Shown here one piece after another: positions 50,399 to 58,798 of a DNA stretch of 64,000 bases. The position numbers and the translations under genes are program-made. Under the pieces are notes generated by a model. The model saw only the letters and a list, made by a program, of their open reading frames with translations. It had not been told where the DNA came from and made no database searches. How positions within the stretch are numbered: the first letter of the stretch is position 1; every line of letters starts with the position of its first letter. Source of the DNA: CAIKZY01 sp044374195 (lineage in GTDB: Bacteria; Actinomycetota; Actinomycetes; S36-B12); contig JBILOY010000001.1 of NCBI GenBank assembly GCA_044374195.1, positions 62,001 to 126,000 of the forward strand, written 5' to 3'.

Positions 50399-51148
50399 CT
50401 AGATAGAGGGGTCGCTCGAGTCTGCCGTGGGCGGTTCTTCCGTCGCGGCCTCGCCAGGGGCGTCCTTATTCTTTCCCTTGACCAGCAAGACGATGGCGAC
50501 GACGAAGACGGCCACGACTGCGATCGCAAGGATCACGAGGATCAGCAGCTTCGTGGCGGACCCACTGGGTTCGGATGCCGCGACCACCGTGACATTGAAG
50601 TTTTCACTCAAGGATCCTGCGACCGTGACGGTGTTCTCGTTGACCTTCGTGGCTCCATTGCCGGTGATACTCGAGATCGGGCCCGGGAATGTGGCCGTGA
50701 AGGAGAACTGGCCCAGGCTCATGCCCTCCAGCATCGCGGCTTCGTCACCCGTGCCGCCCTGGCTTTCGCTGACCACGTTCAAGGTGAGTTCGTCGCCCGT
50801 CTTCGTCAGCGACCAAGCGTCATCGAGCTCGGAGGCCTGAACATTCGCAACCGTGCACGTGACGATGAAGTTGGTGGCGTCCTCTGACTCCACGCAGGAC
50901 TGGGCCACCTCGTTGTCGACGCCCAGATCCATATCACCCGACGTTATGGCTTCCCCGAGCTGCTCCTTGGAAGTCACACCGAGGGGGGCCATTGCCTCCT
51001 TGGAGATCGCCGCCGTGAAGGCGCCGGACAAGGTCGCATCGGAATTGACCGTGAGCTTGTAGGTCACGTCGATACAGGCGGTCAGCGTCAAGATCGCCAT
51101 GGTTGCCACGGCAACAAGCCCGGCTGTTCGTCGAGTACGGGTGTTCAT
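50399..51148 (-). CDS. LppM-like lipoprotein with a C-terminal membrane helix
   Basis: 249 residues. Lipoprotein signal with LTAC at about 21-24, a beta-rich domain of the LppM/DUF3153 type (CIDVTYKLTVNSDATLSG), a C-terminal membrane helix (about 200-228) and a short charged tail. Related mycobacterial proteins act at the cell envelope. Matured by Lgt and LspA. Monocistronic, convergent with the RelE-like toxin gene. Confidence 0.82.
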   Translation of the reverse strand: MNTRTRRTAGLVAVATMAILTLTACIDVTYKLTVNSDATLSGAFTAAISKEAMAPLGVTSKEQLGEAITSGDMDLGVDNEVAQSCVESEDATNFIVTCTVANVQASELDDAWSLTKTGDELTLNVVSESQGGTGDEAAMLEGMSLGQFSFTATFPGPISSITGNGATKVNENTVTVAGSLSENFNVTVVAASEPSGSATKLLILVILAIAVVAVFVVAIVLLVKGKNKDAPGEAATEEPPTADSSDPSI

Positions 51149-51311
51149 GGTTCCCCCTCAGGTTTTCGCCAACTTTAGTGGGCTGCTTGGGCTTCGGAGG
51201 CTCCAGAAACCACGTGTCTGGCGTGAAGGGCGCAGTTCACGGGCTACCGAAGAATCTGCCTCAACTTGTGTTGACCCCACCAGGTGCCGATGGCGAGAAC
51301 GAGGAAGAAGA

Positions 51312-51518
51312 TCATCCTCTACTCCCTTCGCCCGGGGTGCTTACATGGGCGCTGCCCCAGGTGTGATTGCAGCAGATACATAAGAAGGTGATGGCTGCGC
51401 CCTTGCGCAGCTCGAGGCCCTGGGCACCGCATGCCGGGCATAGGGGCGCACGGGTCTCGTTGTGATGCGCAACTGCCGGGCGCTTCCGTTCGTCCTGATT
51501 TCTTCGTTCGACTCTCAT
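51312..51518 (-). CDS. Small zinc-ribbon protein
   Basis: 68 residues; CPAC at 27-30 and CICC at 47-50 make a four-Cys zinc ribbon (two CxxC knuckles, 16 residues apart) after a basic N-terminus. No partner gene evident. Small size lowers certainty, but the motif spacing is good. Confidence 0.6.
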   Translation of the reverse strand: MRVERRNQDERKRPAVAHHNETRAPLCPACGAQGLELRKGAAITFLCICCNHTWGSAHVSTPGEGSRG

Positions 51519-51582
51519 GGGACCAGAGTGACGGGAGGGTCTGACATTGCTCCGCGCGTCGCCCTCGGTCTAATGCGACACT

Positions 51583-52002
51583 GTGGTCGTGTTTAAGACA
51601 ATCGGTCGCCTTGCTCTCGGTGCGTTCTTGATCTTTGCCTCGATCGGGCACTTCATCTCAGCCGACGAGTTTCTCGCCCAGGTGCCGCCGTGGATGCCAG
51701 CCCCAGAGCTCGTCGTTCTGGTCTCCGGTGGGGTCGAACTCGCACTTGGCTGCGCGCTCATCTTCTTTCCAAGGAAATGGCGGCCGATTGTTGGCTGTGT
51801 GACGGCAGCGTTCTTCGTCATCATCTTCCCGGGAAACCTCTGGCAGTACTTCGAGGCCAGAGATGCTTTTGGACTCGATTCAGATTCCGCTCGACTCGTG
51901 CGGTTGCTCTTCCAGCCCGTCCTTGTTCTGTGGGCTCTTTGGGCAACCGGGGCCTTTGCCGCGTGGCGGAAGAAATCAGCAGGTTCGGCCTCATCTGTCT
52001 AG
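51583..52002 (+). CDS. DoxX family membrane protein
   Basis: 139 residues with four membrane helices; ALGAFLIFASIGHFIS and the PWMPAPELVVLVSGGVELALG segment are typical of DoxX-like proteins. Its stop overlaps that of the convergent nucleotidyltransferase gene by four bases. Function unknown. Confidence 0.82.
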   Translation: MVVFKTIGRLALGAFLIFASIGHFISADEFLAQVPPWMPAPELVVLVSGGVELALGCALIFFPRKWRPIVGCVTAAFFVIIFPGNLWQYFEARDAFGLDSDSARLVRLLFQPVLVLWALWATGAFAAWRKKSAGSASSV

Positions 52003-52535
52003 GCCTGGCTTAGCCCCCTAGATTCGAGAAACTCAGTGATTGTGGCCCTCACCTCGGGCCGAATCACGCTCTCGCCCCACACCCGATCGCAGATCTCCCA
52101 GACCTGGCTGACTGCTCTCAGCTCGAGAATCTCGCAGAGCACTGCGACGTCTTGCAGATCTCGCGGGCCTCGCCCGGCTCGCGCCTTCATTGCGAGCAGA
52201 TGCTCGGCCGACGCAACCTCAACACTGAGCCCCGCAACGCTGAGCATCTCCCAGCTGCGGGAATCGGCAAGTCTGGGAAGCAGCGGGGCGACTCGCGAAT
52301 TGAGCCAGTCGGGAGGCAAGTCACCGCGATCTTTTGCCATCTCGTCGACGACCTCGTCGATAACACCTGATGGCGTGATGAGCGCATCGATGTCACGAGT
52401 GACCGCGCTTCTGTCATAGCCGAGGAGCATGGCGGCTCCCCCGACGATGTAGAGCTCGACTTCGAGGCCACGGGCATCAAGGCGCTCACCGAGTTCGGTG
52501 AGCAGCGCGACGATCTCATCTTTCGTCGTGAACAT
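51999..52535 (-). CDS. DUF6036-like nucleotidyltransferase
   Basis: 178 residues from the ATG at 52535, one base after the XRE stop; the longer frame would overlap that gene by 99 bases. VGGAAMLLGY (Gly32-Gly33) and the acidic pair Asp48/Asp50 in VTRDIDALI are nucleotidyltransferase active-site motifs. Likely toxin of a TA-like pair with the XRE protein. Confidence 0.8.
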   Translation of the reverse strand: MFTTKDEIVALLTELGERLDARGLEVELYIVGGAAMLLGYDRSAVTRDIDALITPSGVIDEVVDEMAKDRGDLPPDWLNSRVAPLLPRLADSRSWEMLSVAGLSVEVASAEHLLAMKARAGRGPRDLQDVAVLCEILELRAVSQVWEICDRVWGESVIRPEVRATITEFLESRGLSQA

Positions 52536-52536
52536 C

Positions 52537-53172
52537 TCAGACCGACTCAAGAGCGCGACGGTCGAGGTAGATGCCACGCGCTCGCAGGCTAGGAATACCG
52601 TTGGCGAAGGCCTGGGCCTTGAGGCTCTTGTCACCCTTCTTTAGGCCGACCCACCAGAGTTCGTCCAGATAAAGATGATGAGCATGAGTCCACGCGGGGG
52701 CGCGCTCGAGTTTGGCTGTGCGTGCCCAGTGAACGGCCATGCCGGCGAGCAGGGCGTCAGTGCGCTGATCGCCGGTCGACTGGGGCTGGGCGAGGAAGAG
52801 GCGAACATCGGCCTGGATGGAATGCTCGTCGCGCTTCGGGTTGGTTGCCTGCAAGGCGGCGTTCACTGAGTCATTCATTCCGATCACGTAACGCATCAGC
52901 CAGAGGTCGAGCTCGGGGCCTTCGTGCTTGGTTGCCTGAAGGCTCTCTTTCAGGGTTTTCGCGTGCGAGGCGCAGGTGCCCAGCCACGTGGCGGCGTGAA
53001 CGGTGCTCTCATGAAGACGCAGAAGCTCAGCCATCCGCTCTTCGACGACACTGCCGGGAGTGAGGGAGCCGGCTTCGTAGGCGCTGATATTCGCCTGCTG
53101 GGTGCCCAGGAGGAAGGCGACGTGCGACTGGGACATACCCGCGCTTGCGCGGTATTCCCTCAACTCGTGCAC
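52537..53172 (-). CDS. XRE-family regulator of the nucleotidyltransferase pair
   Basis: 211 residues from a GTG at 53172. HTH at about 3-50 (MSQSHVAFLLGTQQANISAYE), then about 160 residues of helical sequence. A perfect TATAAT lies six bases before the GTG, so the transcript probably starts at the GTG itself (leaderless). An inverted repeat covers the -10. Operon with the downstream nucleotidyltransferase. Confidence 0.85.
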   Translation of the reverse strand: MHELREYRASAGMSQSHVAFLLGTQQANISAYEAGSLTPGSVVEERMAELLRLHESTVHAATWLGTCASHAKTLKESLQATKHEGPELDLWLMRYVIGMNDSVNAALQATNPKRDEHSIQADVRLFLAQPQSTGDQRTDALLAGMAVHWARTAKLERAPAWTHAHHLYLDELWWVGLKKGDKSLKAQAFANGIPSLRARGIYLDRRALESV

Positions 53173-53174
53173 GG

Positions 53175-53189
53175 AGGTATTATATACCT
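53175..53189. promoter_or_regulatory. Operator-like inverted repeat on a TATAAT box
   Basis: AGGTAT (53175-53180) and ATACCT (53184-53189) around TAT. The minus-strand -10 TATAAT is at 53184-53179. The repeat lies exactly between the starts of the XRE gene (minus) and the small antitoxin-like gene at 53190 (plus), so it could control both. Confidence 0.65.
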
Positions 53190-53468
53190 ATGCTTATTGC
53201 TTATATTGCTCGCTTTACGCGCGAGTCATGGTTCTGGAAGCGACCGTGGAGACGGGGCGAACGCGAAGTTGACGCTCATGTGAAAGCTGGAGAGATCCGA
53301 GTGACTGACGGTGTCCGGGAATTCCTCATCTCCTTGCCGGTCACAATTACAGACATCGATCTCGAAAAGGAAGAAGTCTTCGACTCCAAGGGCGTTCGCG
53401 TCGATAACGCGTACATCGAACGTGTAATGCAAGAAGTCGAGGCCGAACTCGAGAGGCGAGCCGACTAG
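53190..53468 (+). CDS. Chimeric antitoxin-tail protein without a DNA-binding domain
   Basis: 92 residues from the ATG at 53190. Residues about 13-50 (SWFWKRPWRRGEREVDAHV ... VTDGVREFLISLP) match the tail of the AbrB antitoxin at 49730; residues about 55-80 (DIDLEKEEVFDSKGVRVDNAY) match the N-terminal segment of the RHH antitoxin at 37350. Neither AbrB nor RHH domain is present and no toxin gene follows. It may be a fused remnant, or a functional toxin-neutralising decoy. The frame is intact and ends four bases into the convergent glycosyltransferase gene. Confidence 0.65.
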   Translation: MLIAYIARFTRESWFWKRPWRRGEREVDAHVKAGEIRVTDGVREFLISLPVTITDIDLEKEEVFDSKGVRVDNAYIERVMQEVEAELERRAD

Positions 53469-54142
53469 CGGTCGTTCCAGATCCTTCGGAAATACACCCG
53501 ATCGTGTTCGGCATCTGCTCGAAAGTCACCGAGATACTCTGACTGAGAGATGGCGTGAAAACACCCGAGTCCCTCGAGCGTGCAGAGATTGCCACCTCTT
53601 TCTTGCGCTCGACGCGCCAGGTCGTCGTCACCCCACCACCAGCGAAGACCAGGGTCAATGGCGAAGGGCTGATTGCGCCAGAAATCTGCTCGAAGCATGA
53701 ACATCCAGCCGGTTCGCTCGGTCCACTCGACGGGAATGGCTTTGACACCAATCAGTTCGCCGCCATCGGCTGCCGGATCGATGAAGGCGAGATCGAAGCC
53801 GGCCATTTCAGCGCGCATTCTTTGAAGAGTTCCCGGATGTAATCGGATGTCGTTGTTGAGAATTGCAAGGTGAGCTCCGGATATCTCGCTCGCTCGTGAC
53901 ACCATCTCGTTCCACATTCCGTGGAGACGTTCGCGCGGTCGGGTAACGACTGTGAGTCGCACATCCGAGGCGGCGAGACTCGCCGCCCATCTCGCCGTGT
54001 CGTCAGTCGAACCGTTGTCGAAAAGCCATACCTGATCGACCTCGTCACCATTGAGCAGCGACTCAACGAGGGGCTGGGTCCACTCCAGCGCATTGCGCAC
54101 GGGGATTCCTGCGATCAACTGGCCATTCGCAGGGGGTGTCAT
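53465..54142 (-). CDS. GT-A family glycosyltransferase (GT2-like)
   Basis: 225 residues from the ATG at 54142, one base after the upstream stop; the long frame extending to 54556 is antisense-like overlap with the neighbour. LIAGIPVRNALEW, WLFDNGSTDDT and the metal-site region ILNNDIRLHPG identify a GT2 fold; WWWGDDDLARRA is the acceptor/catalytic segment. Last gene of the collagen-like protein operon. Confidence 0.83.
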   Translation of the reverse strand: MTPPANGQLIAGIPVRNALEWTQPLVESLLNGDEVDQVWLFDNGSTDDTARWAASLAASDVRLTVVTRPRERLHGMWNEMVSRASEISGAHLAILNNDIRLHPGTLQRMRAEMAGFDLAFIDPAADGGELIGVKAIPVEWTERTGWMFMLRADFWRNQPFAIDPGLRWWWGDDDLARRAQERGGNLCTLEGLGCFHAISQSEYLGDFRADAEHDRVYFRRIWNDR

Positions 54143-54143
54143 G

Positions 54144-55223
54144 TCAGGAGTATTGGGCGAGATTCGCGGAGACGGTGGCGTGAACATCGGCGGGAATGTC
54201 GGTTCGCTCGAGCAGTTCTCTCCAGATGAATTGGGCTCGCTCGCGATCACCACACCACCAGGAGTTGGCGGCAAGCTCGAGTTGAACGCCCCACGCGTAC
54301 ATCCAGGGTTCGACGAAGAGACGATCCCCTGCCGGCAGCTCGATGGATGCGGCGCGCTCTGCCCACATGAGAGCTGCGCCGTGGGCTCCGTTCTCGCGAT
54401 AGCCGCGGGCGAGGTGAACGAGCGGCTCAACTCGATGGGAGCGGAACTCCCAGGCGGTGATGTACATCTGCGCAGCAGCAGGCCAATCCCCCGCTGCTTC
54501 AAGCAGCATCCCGCACTTGTACATCGACCAGAAGATCTCCTCCTCCCAGCCGCCAAGCTCGATGCGCCGGCGATAGGCCGCTAGTGCACCCGGAACATCT
54601 CCGAGACCTTCGCGAGTCTGAGCGAGATAGAAGAACGTGCGTGCGTTATCAGGGTCCGCGTAGGCATCGCTCTCGAGAAGACCGAGATCACGTTGCAGCT
54701 TGGTATCCCTGTTGCCTCCATCACCGATGTGGGTGATGACGATGTCGTCACACGGGGTAGCGGTGGCGCCAATCGCGGTAAAGGACAGGTACTCGTGCGT
54801 TCGTCCAATGTAGGAACATTCGAGATCGCTAGAGACGAGGTACGGCATCCGATACTGCAGGCCCGACTCAACCATGATGTCGTAGGCAGCCTCAGTTAGA
54901 TCCTCCAGAGGATCAGCAGAGGTGATTCTTACCGTCATGTCGGCATCGAGCAAGAGCAGGTAGTCCGCAGTGGGCCGTGCCAATTCGAGCAGCTCATTCC
55001 TATTGGTGGAAAAGTCGCGCCACGGCCTTGTGTGAACGTTGCCCGGAATGCCCGCGAGGGACTCCTTCACGAGTTCAACAGTGTTATCTGTCGACCCGGT
55101 ATCGACGATCGTCCAGGTGTCGATCAGGCCGCGCACACTGCCGAGGCAGCGCTCGATGATGTGGGCTTCGTTGCGCACGATCATGGCTAGGCCGATACGT
55201 GGGCGCGGTGAGTTGAGAGTCAT
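54144..55223 (-). CDS. GT2 glycosyltransferase with C-terminal TPR-like repeats
   Basis: 359 residues. N-terminal GT2 domain: IGLAMIVRNEAHIIERCL, IVDTGSTDNT and the metal-binding LLLDADM. Residues about 185-350 are helical TPR-like repeats (RTFFYLAQTREGLGDVPGALAAY). This SunS/TPR-type architecture is common in enzymes that glycosylate proteins or peptides. Starts 18 bases after the collagen-like gene, so that protein is a likely acceptor (inference). Confidence 0.85.
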   Translation of the reverse strand: MTLNSPRPRIGLAMIVRNEAHIIERCLGSVRGLIDTWTIVDTGSTDNTVELVKESLAGIPGNVHTRPWRDFSTNRNELLELARPTADYLLLLDADMTVRITSADPLEDLTEAAYDIMVESGLQYRMPYLVSSDLECSYIGRTHEYLSFTAIGATATPCDDIVITHIGDGGNRDTKLQRDLGLLESDAYADPDNARTFFYLAQTREGLGDVPGALAAYRRRIELGGWEEEIFWSMYKCGMLLEAAGDWPAAAQMYITAWEFRSHRVEPLVHLARGYRENGAHGAALMWAERAASIELPAGDRLFVEPWMYAWGVQLELAANSWWCGDRERAQFIWRELLERTDIPADVHATVSANLAQYS

Positions 55224-55241
55224 GCTCGACCAGGTGCTGGA

Positions 55242-55922
55242 CTATCCGGCAGCGCCGGTCGGACCCATCGGGCCGGTATCGCCCTGGAAACCTGTGGGGC
55301 CCATCTCGCCGGTGTAACCGGTCGGACCGGTGTAACCGGTGTAGCCGGTCGGACCAGTGGGCCCAATCCCGCCGGGTCCAGTAGCGCCTTCCATCCCCGT
55401 GACACCCTGTGGGCCGGTGTAACCAGTCGGACCGGTGGCCCCGGCAATTCCATCTTGGCCAGCCGGACCGGCGGGACCAGTAAGACCGGTGTTGCTGCCC
55501 GTCGGGCCGGTGGCACCCGCGGTGCCGTTGGCGCCATCAGAGCCAGCGGGGCCGGACGAACCATCGGAGCCCTTCTGCCCTGCTTGACCCGCGGGGCCAG
55601 TAGCACCGGAGGTGCCATTCGCGCCCGTCGCGCCATTGGCGCCGTTGCGGCCGTTGGTTCCATCAGAGCCGGAGCTACCTGTTGCGCCTGCAGCACCACT
55701 TTGACCAGGGCTACCCGCGGGGCCAGCCGGACCGGCCGGACCCGAGCCGCCAGCAGCACCGGGTTGGCCGTTGGCGCCGGCGGCGCCGGAGGCGCCATCT
55801 GGAGCAATGATCTTGGTGACCACTGCACCACCGATCACGCCACCGATGATTGCGAGGCATGAGTTCACGAGGATGCTGCGACGGGCAATGAAGTTCGAGA
55901 ATCCACCGAGGGGCGAGCTCAA
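55242..55922 (-). CDS. Membrane-anchored bacterial collagen-like protein
   Basis: 226 residues. A short cytoplasmic start, one membrane helix at about 17-40 (LVNSCLAIIGGVIGGAVV) and then about 61 Gly-X-Y triplets to the last residue, broken only at GSNTGL and GPGGIG. Triplets are Pro-, Ala-, Thr- and Asn-rich in the first part and GPTGYTG-like in the last third. No C-terminal folding domain, so trimerisation would be driven from the membrane side. Many Thr/Ser sites suit O-glycosylation, and three glycosyltransferase genes flank it in the same operon. Confidence 0.88.
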   Translation of the reverse strand: MSSPLGGFSNFIARRSILVNSCLAIIGGVIGGAVVTKIIAPDGASGAAGANGQPGAAGGSGPAGPAGPAGSPGQSGAAGATGSSGSDGTNGRNGANGATGANGTSGATGPAGQAGQKGSDGSSGPAGSDGANGTAGATGPTGSNTGLTGPAGPAGQDGIAGATGPTGYTGPQGVTGMEGATGPGGIGPTGPTGYTGYTGPTGYTGEMGPTGFQGDTGPMGPTGAAG

Positions 55923-55989
55923 CGTTCTCTCCTTCTCGGTAGTCCGTACGCGCAGTTAGCTGAGGCTAGTGGGTCTTGGGACCCTCGAG

Positions 55990-58032
55990 TCACCTTTCCG
56001 AAGGACACGCAGGATGAATAAGCGGCGAAACTTCTGCCCAGCAGCAGATCGCGAGCCGCGCGGACGAGTCGTCCCTGCCAAAAGACAGATACACGTGTGT
56101 ATTCGAGTAGCAGCCACCCGCCACGAATTCCAGGCTGAGTTCCTCGATAGCGAACGGCGGGCCCATATGCACGTGTTCCCCGCAGTAGGTCACGAAGCAA
56201 TGCAGATAGGTGCGTGCGGGTCGATTCGGAGAACTGAGGGAAGGCCCGACCCTGTGGGCCACGTACACCGGACCGTGCGGCGTAGCGAAGACGGGCGAAC
56301 TTCCGCGCCACTCGTGTTCTGCTAATCGCGTGGGCCGCCCCACTGAGGGCACCACCTGTCGGGCGAGGAGATCCAGCCAGAGTCGCGCAAACGGCTGCGT
56401 GGACCAAACAGCGTCGAGACCGAATCCGTCACTCGGAATCACAACCCAGTTCTTCTCGTACACCGCTTCGCCGTCATCAGCGGTGAGCGGCGAGGGGATA
56501 CGCCATGGACGATCGAGTGCCACGCCATTGTCGCGCTCAATAAGTTCCGAGAGGACCTGCCGGATTGCGCCCGACTTACTGTGATCGCGAATCGCTCCGA
56601 GAGTCCACCAGCCACTCCCCCGCGGGAATAGGCGCATGTCCTCAACGCCGTGCACGGGAAACAAGGGGCTCGGCGTCGTGGCTGATGAGTCATCAATCCA
56701 TTGCCAGTTCGTGAAGTCGCCCTCGGACGACACGTCGACGATGCCGGTTCGCGAGCGAATCACTCCATCGCTATCGACCATGTCGTAGTGATCGTGAACA
56801 AGGTGATAGTTCACGGTTCGAACCGTCATCCGCATGTGCTCGCCGTCGCTGGCGATACTGGGATTCATCAACACCCAGCCGGAGGGCAGATCCGCCGGTG
56901 GCGCAACCGTCAGCATTTCAATCGCTGGTAGCACTCGCCAGTGGGTGACATCGCCCGTGCGATCCAATGCAGGCGCCCATGTGTCGAGTGCTTCCCGGAA
57001 CTTCGCGAGATTGACATGCAGCCGGTGGTCAGCGGGCTCGAGCTCGACCGCACGTTCTCCGTGGCGAACCGCACCCGCGAAGTCGTGAAGGTGGAAGGAT
57101 GCATTTGCTGCCATGTCATCGAGCCGGGAACCCCACGCCTGTGACTCGGTGAGATATTCCTCAGGCCGCCGGTCGAGTACTAGCGCTTTCTGGCAGGCCT
57201 CGAGACATTCGTCCCATCGCTCCAGCACGAAGTAGTGAAACGCAAGATCGACCCAGGGCTCTCGTCGACTCGGTGCCTCCTTGACTGCGAGCGGCAACCA
57301 ATGCTCGGCTTTCTCCGGTTCGCACACGGCCAGAAATCTCAACGACTGCGCCCGCTCCGCATCCCACAGTGCGGTGGGCAGCGCTAAATGCCGATTGAAC
57401 TCACGGGCTGCCTCCTCGAATCGCCCCTCGTACATGTACTCGCGTGCAAGGTAGTGGGCATTGCGGTCATTATCGGGATCCTCGGCGACGGCTAGCTCGA
57501 GAAGAGGTAGGTACTGGCCGCGATCCTTGCCCTGATCTCGAAAATGAAAGATCTGAAGACTCGTCCGGCCCTGCACTTCCTCTCCGATCGGTATGAGGAC
57601 TTCATGCACGGGATATCGCCACGTGTAACCGTGACGAGTATGGATTTTGTCGCCCGCGTACTGCAGCCCCGGTTGTCCATCGTCATTCCATGACCAGGTG
57701 TACGGATAGCGGTATCTCGTCACGTGAGGATCGAATGACTTCTTCAGCTCCTCCCGCCAGCCGGACACGAGGACTTCATCGAGGTCGAGGGAGATGCACA
57801 GATCGACGTCAGCGGGAATGAGCTCAAGTGACCGATTTCGCGCATCATCGAATCGCCAGGGCGAGATCAACTCCTCGAACACGGTCACGCCAGCTTGCCG
57901 AGCCAATTCCACCGTGGCATCGCTAGAGCCCGTGTCGAGGAGAATTCGATAATCAGCCTCGGCACACGACTCAGCCCAGGCGGCCACTGATGCCGCCTCG
58001 TTCTTGGAGATTCCGTACACGGCTACGCGCAC
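55990..58032 (-). CDS. Fusion of GT2 glycosyltransferase, TPR repeats and a GH130-like propeller
   Basis: 680 residues. GT2 domain at about 1-190 (VYGISKNEAASVAAW, LDTGSSDATVELA, LDLDEVLVSGW with the DxD-type site), TPR-like repeats at about 190-350, then about 330 residues resembling a GH130/five-bladed propeller (VLMNPSIASDG, VEDMRLFPRG, YEKNWVVIP). GH130 members are glycan phosphorylases; here the domain could bind or trim the glycan being made. First gene of the four-gene operon with the collagen-like protein. Domain three is assigned with moderate confidence. Confidence 0.8.
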   Translation of the reverse strand: MRVAVYGISKNEAASVAAWAESCAEADYRILLDTGSSDATVELARQAGVTVFEELISPWRFDDARNRSLELIPADVDLCISLDLDEVLVSGWREELKKSFDPHVTRYRYPYTWSWNDDGQPGLQYAGDKIHTRHGYTWRYPVHEVLIPIGEEVQGRTSLQIFHFRDQGKDRGQYLPLLELAVAEDPDNDRNAHYLAREYMYEGRFEEAAREFNRHLALPTALWDAERAQSLRFLAVCEPEKAEHWLPLAVKEAPSRREPWVDLAFHYFVLERWDECLEACQKALVLDRRPEEYLTESQAWGSRLDDMAANASFHLHDFAGAVRHGERAVELEPADHRLHVNLAKFREALDTWAPALDRTGDVTHWRVLPAIEMLTVAPPADLPSGWVLMNPSIASDGEHMRMTVRTVNYHLVHDHYDMVDSDGVIRSRTGIVDVSSEGDFTNWQWIDDSSATTPSPLFPVHGVEDMRLFPRGSGWWTLGAIRDHSKSGAIRQVLSELIERDNGVALDRPWRIPSPLTADDGEAVYEKNWVVIPSDGFGLDAVWSTQPFARLWLDLLARQVVPSVGRPTRLAEHEWRGSSPVFATPHGPVYVAHRVGPSLSSPNRPARTYLHCFVTYCGEHVHMGPPFAIEELSLEFVAGGCYSNTHVYLSFGRDDSSARLAICCWAEVSPLIHPACPSER

Positions 58033-58127
58033 GCCATGCTCCGCATCGCCGGTTTAGAGATCACTGCGCCATTATCCGAGTAAGCGTCGACAGCGCCCGA
58101 GCGCAGGGCTGAATCGCTATCGATGCG

Positions 58128-58700
58128 CTAATCGCCGAGCGCCTGCACCTTGATGTCTGACCAGTTGCCGAGGCGATTACGGATCATCGCTCCCGATGGC
58201 GCCTGCGGAGCATTGGCCTTCTTCCAGGCATCCCAGCCTGCGAAGGATCCGCGGGTGCTCGGGTCGGCGAGATAACGGCGAACATCGTCAAGGATCTGAT
58301 CGTCTGTCCACGCGGAGGTGAAGGTGCGGTTCGGCTTCTTGCCCGCGGGCACTCCCGCCCTCTCTGCGGCATCAGCCCAGGAGCCGAATACCTGCAGCAC
58401 GCGCACGGCAGTGGGGCCATCAATCTGCTTGCTGCTAACGAGCTCGCTGTACTTGGCGTAACTGAGGGCATCGGTACTGCCGCTGACCTGGGCCCATGCC
58501 TGGCGCAGGGCGTCGAGGATTTCGTCCTCACTCCACTTTCGGCTCGAACCGGTGCGATGACGCACAGCGAGTCTGCGTGCATCGTCCGTCATCGCCTTGG
58601 CGAGCTGGGGCTTGGTCCAGTTCAAGGCCTTTTGGGCGTCATCGACGCTGGTGCCCGGGTGATCGGTGAGCCAGGCCACGAGGGTCAACTGGTCGCTCAT
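58128..58700 (-). CDS. Protein with homing-endonuclease-associated repeats
   Basis: 190 residues from the ATG at 58700. Two repeats of the HEAR type are visible: WSEDEILDALRQAW ... GPTAVRVLQVFGSWADAAERAG and WTDDQILDDVRRYL ... IRNRLGNWSDI. A third, weaker helical unit precedes them. Such repeats bind DNA in homing endonucleases, but no nuclease domain is present. Role unknown; possibly a DNA-binding regulator of the island. Confidence 0.78.
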   Translation of the reverse strand: MSDQLTLVAWLTDHPGTSVDDAQKALNWTKPQLAKAMTDDARRLAVRHRTGSSRKWSEDEILDALRQAWAQVSGSTDALSYAKYSELVSSKQIDGPTAVRVLQVFGSWADAAERAGVPAGKKPNRTFTSAWTDDQILDDVRRYLADPSTRGSFAGWDAWKKANAPQAPSGAMIRNRLGNWSDIKVQALGD

Positions 58701-58763
58701 CACACCACCGCTGTCCACACCCCCAGATTAGGTGCCAATTCGTTCACAAACACGAACGGACTC

Positions 58764-58791
58764 TTGACCAAGATCGAATCTTGAGAATAAT
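58764..58791 (+). promoter_or_regulatory. Promoter of the Phd/YefM-like gene
   Basis: TTGACC (58764-58769), a 16-base spacer and AATAAT (58786-58791). The ATG at 58799 follows the -10 by seven bases without a ribosome site, so the transcript is probably leaderless. Confidence 0.55.
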
Positions 58792-58798
58792 CCTGATC

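Noticed and set aside
54143..54556. N-terminal extension of the GT2 gene at 53465
   Set aside because: The extension lies antisense-frame within the upstream GT gene; the ATG at 54142 directly after the upstream stop is the natural start.
55300..55800. Plus-strand frame rich in Gly/Ala opposite the collagen-like gene
   Set aside because: Mirror of the Gly-X-Y codons; the minus frame has a membrane anchor and uninterrupted triplets.
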